Shown piece by piece: positions 9,961-24,300 of a stretch of DNA of 64,000 bases (position 1 is the stretch's first letter; the number at the start of each line of letters is the position of its first letter). The notes under the pieces were generated by a model. It was not told the DNA's origin, did no database searches, and was given only the letters and a program-made list of their open reading frames with translations. The position numbers and the translations under genes are program-made. The stretch covers positions 780,090,772 through 780,154,771 of the forward strand of contig NC_053389.1 in NCBI RefSeq assembly GCF_905171765.1, written 5' to 3'. The DNA is from Bufo bufo (lineage: Eukaryota; Chordata; Amphibia; Anura; Bufonidae).

Positions 9961-10405
9961 TCCCCCAATGCCACTCTGAACTCTGCAGAGAGCAGCACAC
10001 ATACACAGATCTGAGTCTGCTATAAACAAATCCCCTATTTCCCCCTTACAGTCTCCTACAGCTCACTACTGTCACACACCTGAGAAATTAGCCCAGCACC
10101 GGAGAGGAACCCTTCTTTCCAGCAGCCACAGTTTTCTGACAGCAGGGAGGGCAGGAGGATGGCCAGACATGTTCTCTCCTCCTTCACTGCCAGCAGCCGG
10201 GAAGTATAGAAGATACTGCGGGGCCTCCTGTACAATTTACACCAGTAGGAGGCTGCATCACTGTGCTATACTGCCACCTAGCGGCTACAATAATTATCTC
10301 TCCTGAGAAAGGTGAAATAATTACTCCTCTGTCTTATCTGGGGCGCAGGAGGCTGGGGGCCCAACGAGGAATCCCCCGCTTTCCCGGTGGGCCAGTCCCA
10401 GCCTT

Positions 10406-10675
10406 CTGTGTGATCCTGTCCTAATCGTCTACAGTCAGGAGATCACTGGATATTAGATATAACCAGCGCTGTGTGATCCTGTCCTAATCGTCTACAGTCA
10501 GGAGATCACTGGATATTATATATAACCAGCACTGTGTGATCCTGTCCTGATCGTCTACAGTCAGGAGATCACTGGATATTATATATAACCAGCACTGTGT
10601 GATCCTGATCATCTAGATTCAGGAGGTCATTGGGTATTAAATATAACCAGCACTAGGTGATCTAGACCTGGTAAT
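10406..10675. repeat. Tandem repeat, 63-bp unit, about 4 copies
   Basis: CTGTGTGATCCTG recurs at 10406, 10469, 10532 and 10595, exactly 63 bp apart, followed by a degraded fifth copy. Confidence 0.85.
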
Positions 10676-11869
10676 CTACTTAGATGATCCATGTTGCTGA
10701 TCATTGGACTGAGGTCCACCACTGCCTGGTCCACACAAATCAGGTAAACATCAAATCTGTAGAATATTGTAGATAATTGTGGGAAAGCGGTCTTGAGATG
10801 CCAACACACAGGAAACGAACGAGGGGCTCTGTCAGCGCCATCAGCTGCTATATGCATTGTTTTTGGCAAAGTTGGACACAGCCAGGAACACCTGGTTTGG
10901 CAACCATCCCGGCATTGACTAATGTACCGGGGATAGGAGGTCTCATCTGTCTTGTGTGGGGTTTCCTAAACCTCGCCTCAGAACATGTGTTTTCACTTTT
11001 CCCCTTTCTCTGCAGGAAATGGCAGGACAGTGGAGTTGTGGAATAAATGAGTTTCCCTCTTCGGGGTCAGGCCCTCTGAGACTCCTCCAAAAATAACTGT
11101 CTTGTGAGAGCTTGTTAATAAGCTTCTCTTCTACACGGTGTCTTCTGAGACCTGGAGATGTGACACCGAGAGGAGGGACATCTACATCCCTAACTCACTG
11201 TGAGACAAGGGGAGAGCAGCGCTTATAGTTCATCCGAGAGGAGGGCGACTGCTTCTATTTACATACCTACCCAGGACAGAGGCCAAAACTACACATCTGC
11301 AGAAGTGTGAAACACCGCCACCGCTGCTATGTCGCCATAAGGTCAGTGATGTCCTAGGGTAGGTTTGGCATTAGCAGTCAACTGGTGCAAAACGGCAAGA
11401 TAACAAGAGAAATGTGACGTCGCTATACCTATACATTCTCATGCTACAAATGTGCAATTCTCTACCAATCTTGGCTTTTTGGGTCAGATCACCATAGAGG
11501 GAGACCAAGCGACAGCTACAGGGCCCGGCGTTGAACAGCTTCTTCTGTTCTCAAGATAGATTTACTGCATTTTCAATAGCTCAGTGCAAAGAGATTCATT
11601 ATTAATAGCTTCCACTGAAGTTAATATTAACTGTCTACATTCCTATGTATTGAGCTCCCCCTAGTGGTGGCTGCAGCAGCCAGTTTTATAATACGTTATG
11701 TGATAAGAGGCAGGGGATTTATCAGTATATTTCTGCCATTTGTAAATGAGCAGAATGAAAGCCTTATTTATGAAGGACCTGATCCACCCTTTCCAATATA
11801 AAAGTCGGGAAAACATGGTGAGGCAGAGAGTGATTTATTTATTTTTTGTTTCCACGTAACCGTTTCCCG
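10676..11869. other. No gene seen
   Basis: Mixed-composition sequence without a credible ORF. 11655-11690 has the phrase CCCCCTAGTGGTGGCTGCAG, which recurs in altered form near 50500, so at least part is a dispersed repeat. Confidence 0.4.
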
Positions 11870-12310
11870 ACATCCGCCATGCATGTGCGGCGGCTGTCAG
11901 GTCTTGAAATCACTGCAGTCTACATGAGAAGTCCCCTAATGAAAAATATTGTTTACAAAAACAAAAATATGAAAATTCTAATCACCTCCTGTTCCCCATT
12001 TAAAAAATAAAAACAAACAATAAAAAATAAAGACCAAAGGCTTTGCCGCAACCCGAAACGCCGGTACTATTAAACTATAAAAGTATCGCCTATGGTGAAC
12101 GGTGTAACAGAATTTTTTTGTTTATGAAGGGCTCATGCACACGGGCGTGCCACGTTTTGCGGTCCGCAAATCACGGATCCACAAAACACAGATATTGCGG
12201 AACGGAACAGCCGGCCCCTAATAGAACAGACCTATCCTTGTCCGTAATGCGGACAATAATAGGACATGTTCTAATTTTTGGCGGAAAGGTCCTGCAGTCA
12301 TACGAAAATG
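11870..12310. repeat. Dispersed AT-rich repeat plus truncated CACACG MITE
   Basis: 11940-12120 is A-rich and reads like a repeat also seen near 31430-31650. A MITE of the CACACG family begins GGGCTCATGCACACGGG at 12129 and stops near 12310 without its partner end. Confidence 0.5.
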
Positions 12311-13039
12311 GAATGCACAGTGGGGTTTTGCGCTTGAAATAGCGCCCTCTTCTGGGATGAAGAATAGGTCATGTAAATCTAAAATCAATCATGTGAAGGG
12401 TGTGTGCACCTTCTGTTATGTTATTAGCGAGCTGAGACTTCTATTGATCTCTAGAACAGAGGGACCTCCGAGCTTCTGCCTCCTTGACTTCAGTCAGGTT
12501 CAGAGAGAGAAGCTGATGAGACATTACTGCGCATTGATTAGAAGGAGAGTCACGTCAGCTTCGCTGAGAGATACAGGAATCTCAGGGTGAAGCGGCATGG
12601 AGCCAGAGGCTGGCGGATCAACGTCGAGCCCTGATGGACCGCCATCGGCCACAAGGACACTTCTTCTGATGAAGTCTAATTTAATAATCACCCTTCAATG
12701 AAAGTGATTAATTTTGGTGCCACAGACCACACCTTCGAATCCCCCATTCTTAGGACATTTTAATCCCTGCCCAGTCTACATGGAAATGCCCCCAAAATCT
12801 GCCAGAAACACCCACTTTATGGCACAGAGGTCCAAACATTCACTGAAGTATTTACGCTAAAAGAAAAAGTTGCAAATTACGGTGCACATTGTAATGGTGC
12901 AATAATGTCAAACTTTTCACTTGTCTCATCGGGATGTTTTTTTTTTGTTTTTTTGGGTGCCCCCTCCTTCCAGATTTTAGAAGGTTGTAACACTATTAAA
13001 TGTTGTTTATTTGTTTTTGACATAGTTTAATTTTCTGTT
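12311..13039. other. No gene seen
   Basis: No ORF, repeat boundary or RNA signal that I can support. Confidence 0.4.
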
Positions 13040-13560
13040 CTAGGTGGAGTTGCCTTACCCGTATCCCCGGGGATCACATGTGACACGCTTGGGCCTAAGT
13101 ACTGTATATCAATATAGCCAGTCTCCTCTTCTTCTTCTTTTATCAGGATTTATCTTCTTTGTGCATTGTAATTCTGGCCCCTCTATCCTTCCCATATGGA
13201 GTCCTTGAGGAAACCGAGTTGGGGGAAACGTGTCGGGGTAAAAGGGAATAACCTTAATGATTAGGGCCTACCAGGGCGAATTAGGATACGTACGAGGATG
13301 GAGAGGCTCCACCACCAGGGGTTGTCTCCGGGCTGAGGATAGGGTCTTGGTAGGGAAAATTTTCCTACTGGGAAGCTTTCTTATTCTCCCCACCCCCCTC
13401 TTTTTTACACTATCCATAGTTTGTGTCTTTTCTTTTCGCATTTTTTGCATTTTTTACTTTTCATTATGTACCTACCTACTGATTAGGGTCCACACCTATT
13501 TGGTCAATTTTTTTTAAATGATTCCAATAAAATGGTGATTTTAAGGGTCTTTGCTTAATA
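13040..13560 (+). mobile_element. Penelope-like pLTR segment
   Basis: A hammerhead-like motif at 13203-13240 is followed by about 300 bp ending in a T-rich tract and AATAAAATGG (about 13525). The order of hammerhead, short body and AATAAA tail resembles the segments at 57465-60042 and 61643-62721. No coding domain is present and the limits are approximate. Confidence 0.45.
13203..13240 (+). ncRNA. Degenerate hammerhead ribozyme motif
   Basis: TTGAGGA (one base off CUGANGA), a weak stem II, GAAA, minimal stem III ACGTGT, C at the cleavage position, then GGGG. Stem I is only about three pairs. Probably inactive. Confidence 0.4.
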
Positions 13561-15085
13561 CTTTTTGGGTTTAGCGATATTCTATGTATACTGCATGGGA
13601 CCCATTGATATCGTTTCTAATACTTGCTTATGTTAATGAACTATTAAATGTTATTTTCGTATAATTCTTCATGGAAAACTAGTTACTTTTGTAATTTGTT
13701 TCCTGATACAAAGTTGTGAGCATTATAATGGCGCCCCCTGGAGTTTAACCTGTATAGTAGTGTACACGTCTACTTACTGAACTGGATGACCATGATAGAA
13801 CATGCACAGTTCCATCTGCAGTGAGCTCCTAAGGAGCTGATATAAAGGATGTGAGTGGTAGTAGCCTGATGAGATGTTTTGTCACGGTGTGCTCCCTTAG
13901 GCCGTTGCTCTCTGGGGATCGGTTCAGTGGAAATGTGGTTTGAAGAATCAGGCCAGACGTAAATATATAAATCTATAACTACAGTATTAACTACAAAGTG
14001 CAGTTTTTTGGCACCAGATAAGGAGATATGGTGGCTGGTTGGATGGCAGTTTTATAGCACTTGCAGGCACTTGTGGATATAGGTGTCCATTGTGATACAG
14101 GCTTGATGTTAGTCTGGCCTGAAGGTGGTTTGGGTGATGGGTGTCTGAGCTGTAGTCCCTCACCCGCAGCAGTGTCTGCAAAGCTGTATTTTGCTGATCA
14201 CTCTGCTGTCTTGGCATACTGATGCTTTCTGTAAGCTGTGCTCTTGAATTTTGAGTGATCTCTCCGGAGTGTTGGTCTCACAGTAGAACTGGATCTGGTT
14301 CCTTGGATTTGGAGTTCTGACATGCGCTTCCTCTCCCTTCTCTCTTTGGACAGGAACTCTCCCTCTTGGCAGGAAGAAGGACCAGTCCACTCCTACCAAG
14401 AAGGGGGGCTTTGTTCCTGCCAACCACTGCCAACCATTCCTTCCCTAGCTGGAACATACAGCCAATACATTAAAATACATAACAATAACAACACCTAACT
14501 ATATACAATAAACATTTGAGATACCCCCAAGTCTGGGTTACTGCACATCCTTCAGCTGCCACCAGTCATGTCAACTGGTAGAAGCTGTGGCCTCTGCACC
14601 TCCTATGTTCCTGCATTAAAGGGGTAATAAAGGTGAGTGCAGGCTTCCACCGGTGACCTCATGGTTACAACTGCCCACAAGGCAACCACGAGGTGGCTAG
14701 ATAGCGTGGTGCACTAAAAGCCATGACATACTGCCACAGTGCACCACGATATTAGTAATGGGAAATGTCACTGTAATTCCACATCTCCCCAACCGTCCTG
14801 TTTTACCAGCAATTGTCCAGCAAAATGGACCTACATGGGGCTTATGCAGTGCTTTCTTCGGGGAGGATTTCTTTAGTGGATTGGTATTTGTATCTTCCTG
14901 GAGAGCTGGGTGACGACCAGTAAGTTGTTTCCTAGCTTTCCCAGTCTCCTGAATGACAGACCTACCTATATATTCCATAAGACCAGCCTCGTCCAGTAGT
15001 ATACTTATCGGTGGACCGGACGTTCAGGAGTCTAGAAGAGGAAGTTAATAAGAAATTACTAAACACCTTAATAGAAGAGGAGAAC
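13561..15085. other. No gene seen
   Basis: 13880-14783 has a TG...CA-bounded look on the minus strand but no TSD, so I do not call an LTR. No credible ORF. Confidence 0.35.
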
Positions 15086-15089
15086 TTAA

Positions 15090-15545
15090 AGGGAACCTGT
15101 CATGTGGATATTTGATTATAATCTAACAAATTATATACAATCATTAACTACTAAAAAGTGCCTTAGATGTATTCACTTACTGGTGTGACAGATGGTTACC
15201 TCATAATATACACACAAAGATGCCGCATGCTAATGAGCTGATTTGAGTCCAGCGTGATGTCATTGAGTCCAGCGTATATTTAATTAACAGCTAAAGCCAC
15301 TCCCCTGCCCACCTGCTGCTGATTCATATGGAAAATAACTGTCAATCAGCAGCAGGTGGGCGGGGAGAGTCAGGAGCTCATGAATATTCAGGACTCATCA
15401 TTATCAGCTGGAGCTTTTCAATACAAGATGTTGGCAGATTGACTGGGTCAATTAAAGAAAGTGACCCAGCATTGTGCTAAGAGAATCAGTCACTTAGTTA
15501 TGTTGCCCTTAGTTAGGACACCATAAAACTGGTGACAGGTTCTCT
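15090..15545. mobile_element. MITE with TTAA TSD
   Basis: Ends AGGGAACCTGTCA and the inverted TGACAGGTTCTCT, flanked by TTAA at 15086-15089 and 15546-15549. The TTAA target points to a piggyBac- or Kolobok-type transposase. It contains an inner inverted pair (CAGCAGCAGGTGGGC against GCCCACCTGCTGCTG, about 15306-15361). Confidence 0.75.
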
Positions 15546-15679
15546 TTAAAGGGGTTGTTCCAAGACTTATCCCTGTCTACAGGATCGGGGGAAAGGTCGA
15601 GCATGCTCGCTGCCGCCTCATTCAAAATCTAGGGGACTATTACTTGTCATGGTCGGCGGGGTCCGCTACCAATCACATA

Positions 15680-17285
15680 CAGTTGCAAGAAAAAGTATGT
15701 GAACCCTTTGGAATGATATGGATTTCTGCACAAATTGGTCATAAAATGTGATCTGATCTTCATCTAAGTCACAACAATAGACAATCACAGTCTGCTTAAA
15801 CTAATAACACAAAGAATTAAATGTTACCATATTTTTATTGAACACACCATGTAAACATTCACAGTGCACGAGGAAAAAGCATGTGAACCCTTGGATTTAA
15901 TAACTGGTTGAACCTCCTTTGGCAGCAATAACTTCAACCAAACGTTTCCTGTAGTTGCAGATCAGATGTGCACAACGGTCAGGAGCAATTCTTGACCATT
16001 CCTCTTTACAGAACTGTTTCAGTTCAGCAATATTCTTGGGATGTCTGGTGTGAATCGCTTTCTTGAGGTTATGCCACAGCATCTCAATCGGGTTGAGGTC
16101 AGGACTCTGACTGGGCCACTCCAGAAGGCGTATTTTCTTCTGTTTAAGCCATTCTGTTGTTGATTTACTTCTATGCTTTGGGTCGTTGTCCTGTTGCAAC
16201 ACCCATCTTCTGTTGAGCTTCAGCTGGTGGACAGATGGCCTTAAGTTCTCCTGCAAAATGTCTTGATAAACTTGGGAATTCATTTTTCCTTCGATGATAG
16301 CAATCCGTCCAGGCCCTGACGCAGCAAAGCAGCCCCAAACCATGATGCCCCCACCACCATACTTCACAGTTGGGATGAGGTTTTGATGTTGGTGTGCTGT
16401 GCCTCTTTTTCTCCACACATAGTGTTGTGTGTTTCTTCCAAACAACTCAACTATAGTTTCATCTGTCCACAGAATATTTTGCCAGTACTGCTGTGGAACA
16501 TCCAGGTTCTCTTGTGCAAACTGTAAACGCGCAGCAATGTTTTTTTGGGACAGCAGTGGCTTCCTCTGTGGTATTCTCCCATGAAATCCATTCTTGTTTA
16601 GTGTTTTACGTATCGTAGATTCACTAACAGGGATGTTAGCATATGCCAGAGACTTTTGTAAGTCTTTAGCTGACACTCTAGGATTCTTCTTCACCTCATT
16701 GAGCAGTCTGCGCTGTGCTCTTGCAGTCATCTTTACAGGACGGCCACTCCTAGGGAGAGTAGCAGCAGTGCTGAACTCTCTCCATTTATAGACAATTTGT
16801 CTTACCGTGGACTGATGAACAGCAAGGCTTTTGGAGATACTTTTATAACCCTTTCCAGCTTTATGCAAGTCAACAATTCTTAATCGTAGGTCTTCTGAGA
16901 GCTCTTTTGTGTGAGGCATCATTCACATCAGGCAATGCTTCTTGTGAAATGCAAACCCAGAACTGGTGTGTGTTTTTTATAGGGCAGGGCAGCTGCAATC
17001 TCATCTCATTGATTGGACTCCAGTTGGCTGACACCTCACTCCAATTAGCTATTGGAGATGTCATTAGTCTAGGGGTTCACATACTTTTTCCACCTGCACT
17101 GTGAATGTTTACATGGTGTGTTCAATAAAAACATGGTAACATTTAATTCTTTGTGTGTTATTAGTTTAAGCAGACTGTGATTGTCTATTGTTGTGACTTA
17201 GATGAAGATCAGATCACATTTTATGACCAATTTGTGCAGAAATCCATATCATTCCAAGGGGTTCACATAATTTTTCTTGCAACTG
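15680..17285 (-). mobile_element. Tc1-like transposon, complete
   Basis: 1606 bp flanked by TA (15678-15679 and 17286-17287). Inverted repeats of about 210 bp start CAGTTGCAAGAAAAA. Each inverted repeat has an outer and an inner copy of a direct repeat around GTATGTGAACCC (inner copies near 15867-15893 and 17069-17096), the IR/DR arrangement of Sleeping Beauty-like Tc1 elements. It encodes an uninterrupted transposase on the minus strand. Near-complete ends plus an open gene suggest recent insertion. Confidence 0.92.
15897..16922 (-). CDS. Tc1-family DD34E transposase, intact
   Basis: 341 codons, close to the 340 of typical vertebrate Tc1 transposases, starting at the first of two adjacent ATGs and ending before the inner inverted repeat. 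It would cut and paste the surrounding element at TA sites in the nucleus. Residues about 1-110 form the paired-like helix-turn-helix DNA-binding region, with a GRPV hook at 60-63 and a basic stretch that may be the nuclear signal. The catalytic triad is visible: D154 (WTDET), D245 (QQDNDPKH) and E280 (NPIEML), with exactly 34 residues between D245 and E280. A Gly-rich box ([10 protein letters not shown], 188-197) and the C-terminal end are present. No stop or frameshift is seen. Activity is plausible but untested. Confidence 0.93.
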   Translation of the reverse strand: MMPHTKELSEDLRLRIVDLHKAGKGYKSISKSLAVHQSTVRQIVYKWREFSTAATLPRSGRPVKMTARAQRRLLNEVKKNPRVSAKDLQKSLAYANIPVSESTIRKTLNKNGFHGRIPQRKPLLSQKNIAARLQFAQENLDVPQQYWQNILWTDETIVELFGRNTQHYVWRKRGTAHQHQNLIPTVKYGGGGIMVWGCFAASGPGRIAIIEGKMNSQVYQDILQENLRPSVHQLKLNRRWVLQQDNDPKHRSKSTTEWLKQKKIRLLEWPSQSPDLNPIEMLWHNLKKAIHTRHPKNIAELKQFCKEEWSRIAPDRCAHLICNYRKRLVEVIAAKGGSTSY

Positions 17286-17287
17286 TA

Positions 17288-18238
17288 TGTATTATCGGTG
17301 CCCTCCACATGGACCAGAGATACAACAGTCTGGAGGGGACTCATTGCCTTCTGTGGAAGACTGTTGTGGGCATGCCCTGTGACCTGTGCAGAGGTCATTG
17401 TGCAGGGAGGAGTAATAGATAAGCTGTGATATCACCTACTGTGAATGGTGGATCATGTGTTATCTATACATATGTGTTATCTGTCATTGTAATGAGTGCC
17501 TGTGATGATAATGAGAAGACTACTGAGAAGTAATCTGTACAGACCAGGAAGTGGCTCCTATCGTTAGGCTTAGTGGCCAGTGCAAAAATTGCAGGATTTC
17601 TGGATTTTTTAAAATATAGATAGTGACATGAAAAAATAAATATACCCACCAAAATTTCTTAAAAGTCTGGTTCAACATAACAACTTGATTTGAACAAATA
17701 TATGTTATTTCTGATATATATGGCGGTGGTCCTGCGAGATGCGCTGTACCCGAGCGGTTTATATTGGTGTTATTAATGCTCCTCCACACTTAGGTCTCTC
17801 TGTTATATGTCGCGGCTCCTGTGAGAGTCGCCGTCGGTGTGGGCCTCGCGTTTCAGGGCTGTTCATTTACAAATCAACAAGGAGCTAATTGTCACCAGTG
17901 AGTGACTTGTCACCTCGGCCGAGCCTCTGGTAATGTGTGTGCGTGCAGAGTATGGCAGGGAAAAGCATAGCGGCCAATATGCACACAGCGCATTCATCCA
18001 TCCAGAGGGGTAACTGACCCCAATGACAAATACATAACAGGGTGGCCATTTATTGTACTGACCTCATAAGGGACAGAGGAACCATTCGGGCCCCCACTGG
18101 CTCCAGGGCCCATATAGGAATAGCCATAAACATCATTCATGTAATTACACTATGCATATATACCGTATTATATTTGCTTTTATACCATTAAGTGATATTA
18201 TTTATCGGTCCAGTAAAAATTCTGTCCAGCGGTTACTC
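17288..18238. other. No gene seen
   Basis: AT-rich to mixed sequence between the Tc1 element and the minisatellite, with no credible ORF. Confidence 0.4.
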
Positions 18239-18255
18239 AGTTATATCTGTTTCAG

Positions 18256-18321
18256 AGAAAGCTGGGTGACAACCAGTATGGCTGCTATACAATTGCCACA
18301 TGGGTTGTCACCCAGCTTTCC
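18256..18321. repeat. Short hairpin repeat
   Basis: GAAAGCTGGGTGACAACC and its inverted copy GGTTGTCACCCAGCTTTC bracket about 30 bp. Similar phrases occur at 52018-52085, so this is a dispersed palindromic repeat. Confidence 0.6.
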
Positions 18322-18371
18322 TTGACTCTACCCAGTTACCATACATCTTACTATTTAATAGGTTAGTAAAT

Positions 18372-21300
18372 GATAATATCGCCATACAGTGCTCCATAAT
18401 ACCACCATACAGGGCTCCATTATAACACCATATAGTGCTCCATAACACCACCATACAGTGCTCTATAATACCACCATACAGTGCTCTATAATACCACCAA
18501 ACAGTGCTCCATAATACCACGATACAGTGCTCCATAATACCACCATACAGTGCTCTATAATACCACCATATAGTGCTCCATAATACCACCATACAGTGCT
18601 CTATAATACCACCATATAGTGCTCCATAATATCGCCATACAGTGCTCTATAATACCACCATACAGTGCTCCATAATGTTACCATACAGTGCTCCATAATA
18701 CCACTATACAGTGCTCTATAATACCACCATATAGTGCTCTATAATACCACCACATAGTGCTCCATAATACCACCATACAGTACTCCATAATACCACCATA
18801 CAGTGCTCCATTATAACACCAAACAGCGCTCCATAATACCACCATACAGTGCTCCATAATACCACCACATAGTGCTCCATAATACCACCACATAGTGCTC
18901 CATAATACGACCATACAGTGCTCTATATTACCACCATACAGTGCTCTATAATACCAGCATATAGTGCTCTATAATACCACCATATAGTGCTCCATAATAC
19001 CACCATATTGTGCTCCATAATACCACCATGCAGTGCTCCATAATACCACCATACAGTGCTCTATAATACCACCATACAGTGCTCTATAATACCACCATAT
19101 AGTGCTCCATAATACCACCATATTGTGCTCCATAATACCACCATGCAGTGCTCCATAATACCACCATACAGTGCTCAATAATACCACCATACAGTACTCC
19201 ATAATACCACCACATAGTGCTCCATAATACCACCACGTAGTGCTCCATAATACCACCATACAGTGCTCTATAATACCACCATACAGTGCACTATAATACC
19301 ACCATACAGAGCACTATAATACCACCATACAGTGCTCCATAATACCACCATATAGTGCTCCATAATACCACCATACAGTGCTCCATAATACCACCATACA
19401 GTGCTCCATAATACCACCATACAGTGCTCTATAATAGCACCAATATGATGCTCCATAATACCACCATACAGTGCTCCATAATACCACCAAACAGTGCTCC
19501 ATAATACCACCAAACAGTGCTCCATTATACAACCATTCAGCGCTCGATAATACCACCATATAGTGCTCCATAATACCACCATGCAGTGCTCCATAATACC
19601 ACCATACAGTGCTCTATAATACCACCATACAGTACTCCATAATACCACCACATAGTGCTCCATAATACCACCACGTAGTGCTCCATAATACCACCATACA
19701 GTGCTCTATAATACCACCATACAGTGCACTATAATACCAACATACGATGCTCCATAATACCACCATACAGTGCTCTATAATAAGACCATAAAGTGCTCCA
19801 TAATACCACCATACAGTGCTCCATAATACCACCATACAGTGCTCCATAATACCACCATACAGTGCTCCATAATATCGCCATACAGTGCTCTATAATACCA
19901 CCATACAGTGCTCCATAATGTTACCATACAGTGCTCTATAATACCACCATATAGTGCTCCATAATACCACCATACAGTGCTCTATAATACCACCATACAG
20001 TGCTCTATAATACCACCATATAGTGCTCCATAATATCGCCATACAGTGCTCTATAATACCACCATACAGTGCTCCATAATACCACCACATAGTGCTCCAT
20101 AATACCACCATACAGTGCTCAATAATACCACCATACAGTACTTCATAATACCACCATACAGTGCTCCATTATAACACCAAACAGCGCTCCATAATACCAC
20201 CATACAGTGCTCCATAATACCACTATACAGTGCTCCATAATACCACCATACAGTGCTCTATAATACCACCATATAGTGCTCCATAATACCACCATACAGT
20301 GCTCCATAATACCACCATAGATTGCTCTATAATACCACCATACAGTGCTCTATAATACCACCACATAGTGCTCCATAATACGACCATACAGTGCTCCATA
20401 ATACCACCATACAATGCTCCATAATACCACCATACAGTGCTCAATAATACCACCATACAGTGCTCAATAATACCACCATATAGTGCTCCATAATACCACC
20501 ATATAGTGCTCCATAATACCACCATACAGTGCTCCATAATACCACCATACAGTGCTCTATAATACCACCATACAGTACTCCATAATACCACCACATAGTG
20601 CTCCATAATACCACCACGTAGTGCTCCATAATACCACCATACAGTGCTCTATAATAGCACCATACAGTGCTCTATAATACCACCATATGATGCTCCATAA
20701 TACCACCATTTAATGCTCCATTATATCACCATATTGTTCTTCATAATACCACCATACAATGCTCCATAATACTACCATACAGCGCTACATAATACCATCA
20801 TATGATGCTCCATAATACCACCATACAGCGCTACATAATACCATCATACAATGCTCCATAATACCACCATACAATGCTCTAAAATACCACCATACAATGC
20901 TCCATAATACCACCATACAGCGCTCAATAATACCACCATATGACGCTCCATAATACCACCATACCATGCTCCATAATACCACCATACAGTGCTCCATAAT
21001 ACCACCATACAATGCTCCATAATACCACCATACAGTGCTCCATAATACCACCATACAGTCCTCAATAATGCCACCATATAGTGCTCTATAATACCACCAT
21101 ATAGTGCTCCATAATACCACCATATAGTGCTCTATAATACCACCACATAGTGCTCCATAATACCACCATACAGTACTCCATAATACCACCATACAGTGCT
21201 CCATTATAACACCAAACAGTGCTCCATAATACCACCATACAGTGCTCTATAATACCACCACACAGTGCTCCATAATACCACCACATAGTGCTCCATAATA

Positions 21301-24300
21301 CGACCATACAGTGCTCTATATTACCACCATACAGTGCTCTATAATACCAGCATATAGTGCTCCATAATACCACCATACAGTGCTCTATAATACCACCCTA
21401 AAGTGCTCCATAATACCACTATACAGTGCTCTATAATACCACCATACAGTGCTCTATAATACCACCATACAGTGCTCTATAATACCACCATACAGTGCTC
21501 CATAATACCACCATACAGTGCTCTATAATACCACCATACAGTGCTCTATAATACCACCATACAGTGCTCCATAATACCACCATACAGTGCTCTATAATAC
21601 CACCATACAGTGCTCTATAATACCACCATACAGTGCTCCATAATACCACCATACAGTGCTCTATAATACCACCATACAGTGCTCCATAATACCACCATAC
21701 AGTGCTCTATAATACCACCATACAGTGCTCTATAATACCACCATACAGTACTCCATAATACCACCACATAGTGCTCCATAATACCACCACGTAGTGCTCC
21801 ATAATACCACCATACAGTGCTCTATAATACCACCATACAGTGCACTATAATACCACCATACAGTGCACTATAATACCACCATACAGTGCTCCATAATACC
21901 ACCATATAGTGCTCCATAATACCACCATACAGTGCTCCATAATACCACCATACAGTGCTCCATAATACCACAATACGGTACTCCATAATACCACCATATA
22001 GTGCTCCATAATACCACCATACAGTGCTCCATTATATCACCATATTGTTCTCCATAATACCACCATACAATGCTCGAAAATACCACCATATGAAGCTCCA
22101 TAATACCACCATACCATGCTCCATAATACCACCATACAGTGCTCCATAATACCACCATACAATGCTCCATAATACCACCATATAGTGCTCCATAATACCA
22201 CCATACAGTGCTCTATAATACCACCATACAATGCTCTATAATACCAACATACGATGCTTCAAAATACTACCATACAGTGCTCTATAATACCACCATACAG
22301 TGCTCTATAATAGCACCATACAGTACTCTATAATACCACCATACAGTGCTCTATAATACCACCATATGATGCTCCATAATACCACCAATATGATGCTCCA
22401 TAATACCACCATACAATGCTCCATAATACCACCATACAGTGCTACAAAATACCATCATACACTGCTCCATAACACCACCATACAGTGCTCTATAATACCA
22501 CCATACAGTGCTCCATAATACCACCATATAGTGCTCCATAATACCACCATACAGTGCTCTATAATACCACCATACAGTGCTCAATAATGCCACCATATAG
22601 TGCTCTATAATACCACCATATAGTGCTCCATAATACCACCATACAGTGCTCTATAATACCACCATACAGTGCTCCATAATGTTACCATATTGTGCTCCAT
22701 AATACCACCATACGATGCTCCATAATACCGCCATACAGTGCTCTATAATACCACCATACAGTGCTCTATAATACCACCATACAGTGCTCTATAATAAGAC
22801 CATAAAGTGCTCAATAATACCACCATACAGTGCTCTATAATACCACCATATGATGCTCAATAATACCACCATACAGTGCTCTATAACACCACCATACAGT
22901 GCTCCATAATACCACCATACAGTGCTCTATAATAAGACCATACAGTGCTCTATAATACCACCATATGATGCTCAATATTACCACCATATAGTGCTCTATA
23001 ATACCACCATATAGTGCTCCATAATACCACCATACAGTGCTCCATAATACCACCATACAGTGCTCTATAATAACACCATACAGTGCTACATAATACCACC
23101 ATACACTGCTACATAATACCACCATACACTGCTCCATAATACCACCATGCAGTGCTCCATAATACCACCATACAGTGCTCCATAATACCACCATACAGCG
23201 CTCGATAATACCACTAAATGATGCTCCATAATACCACCATACAATGCTCCATAATACCACCATACAGTGCTCCATAATACCACCATACAATGCTCCATAA
23301 TACCACCATACAATGCTCCATAATACCACCATACAGTGCTCTATAATACCACCACATAGTGCTCCATAATATCACCATACAATGCTCCATAATACCACCA
23401 TACAGTGCTCCATAATAACACCATACAGTGCTCTATAATACCACCATACACTGCTACATAATACCACCATACAGCGCTCGATAATACCACCAAATGATGC
23501 TCCATAATACCAACATACGATGCTCCATAATACCACCATACAGTGCTCCATAATACCACCATACAGTGCTCCATAATGCCACCATACAGTGCTCTATAAT
23601 ACCAACTTACGATGCTCCATAATACCAACATACGATGCCCAAAAATACACCATACAGTGCTCTATAATGCCACCATATAGTGCTATATAATACCACCATA
23701 TAGTGCTCCATAATATCACCATACAATGCTCCATAATACCACCATACAGTGCTACATAATACCACCATACAGTGCTCTATAATACCACCATACAGTGCTC
23801 CATAATACCACCATACAGTGCTCCATAATACCACCATACAGTGCTCCATAATACCACCATACAGTGCTCCATAATACCACCATACAGTGCTCCATAATAC
23901 CACCATGCAGTGCTCCATAATACCACCATACAGTGCTCCATAATACCACCATACAGCGCTCCATAATACCACCATACAGTGCTCCATAATACCACCATAC
24001 AGTGCTCCATAATACCACCATACAGTGCTCCATAATACCACCATATAGTGCTCCACAATACCACCATACAGTGCTCCATAATACCACCATACAATGCTCC
24101 ATAATACCACCATACAGTGCTCCATAATACCGCCATATAGTGCTCTATAAGACCAACATACGATGCTCCATAATACCACCATACAGTGCTCGATAATACC
24201 ACTATACTCCATAATACAACCATACAGTGCTCAATAATACCAACATACGATGCTCCATAATACCACCATACAGTGCTCTATAATACCACCATACAGTGCT

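Noticed and set aside
13880..14783. Possible solo LTR, TG...CA on the minus strand
   Set aside because: The flanking five bases differ (TGTTT versus TCTCC), no second copy is present, and I see no other LTR hallmark.
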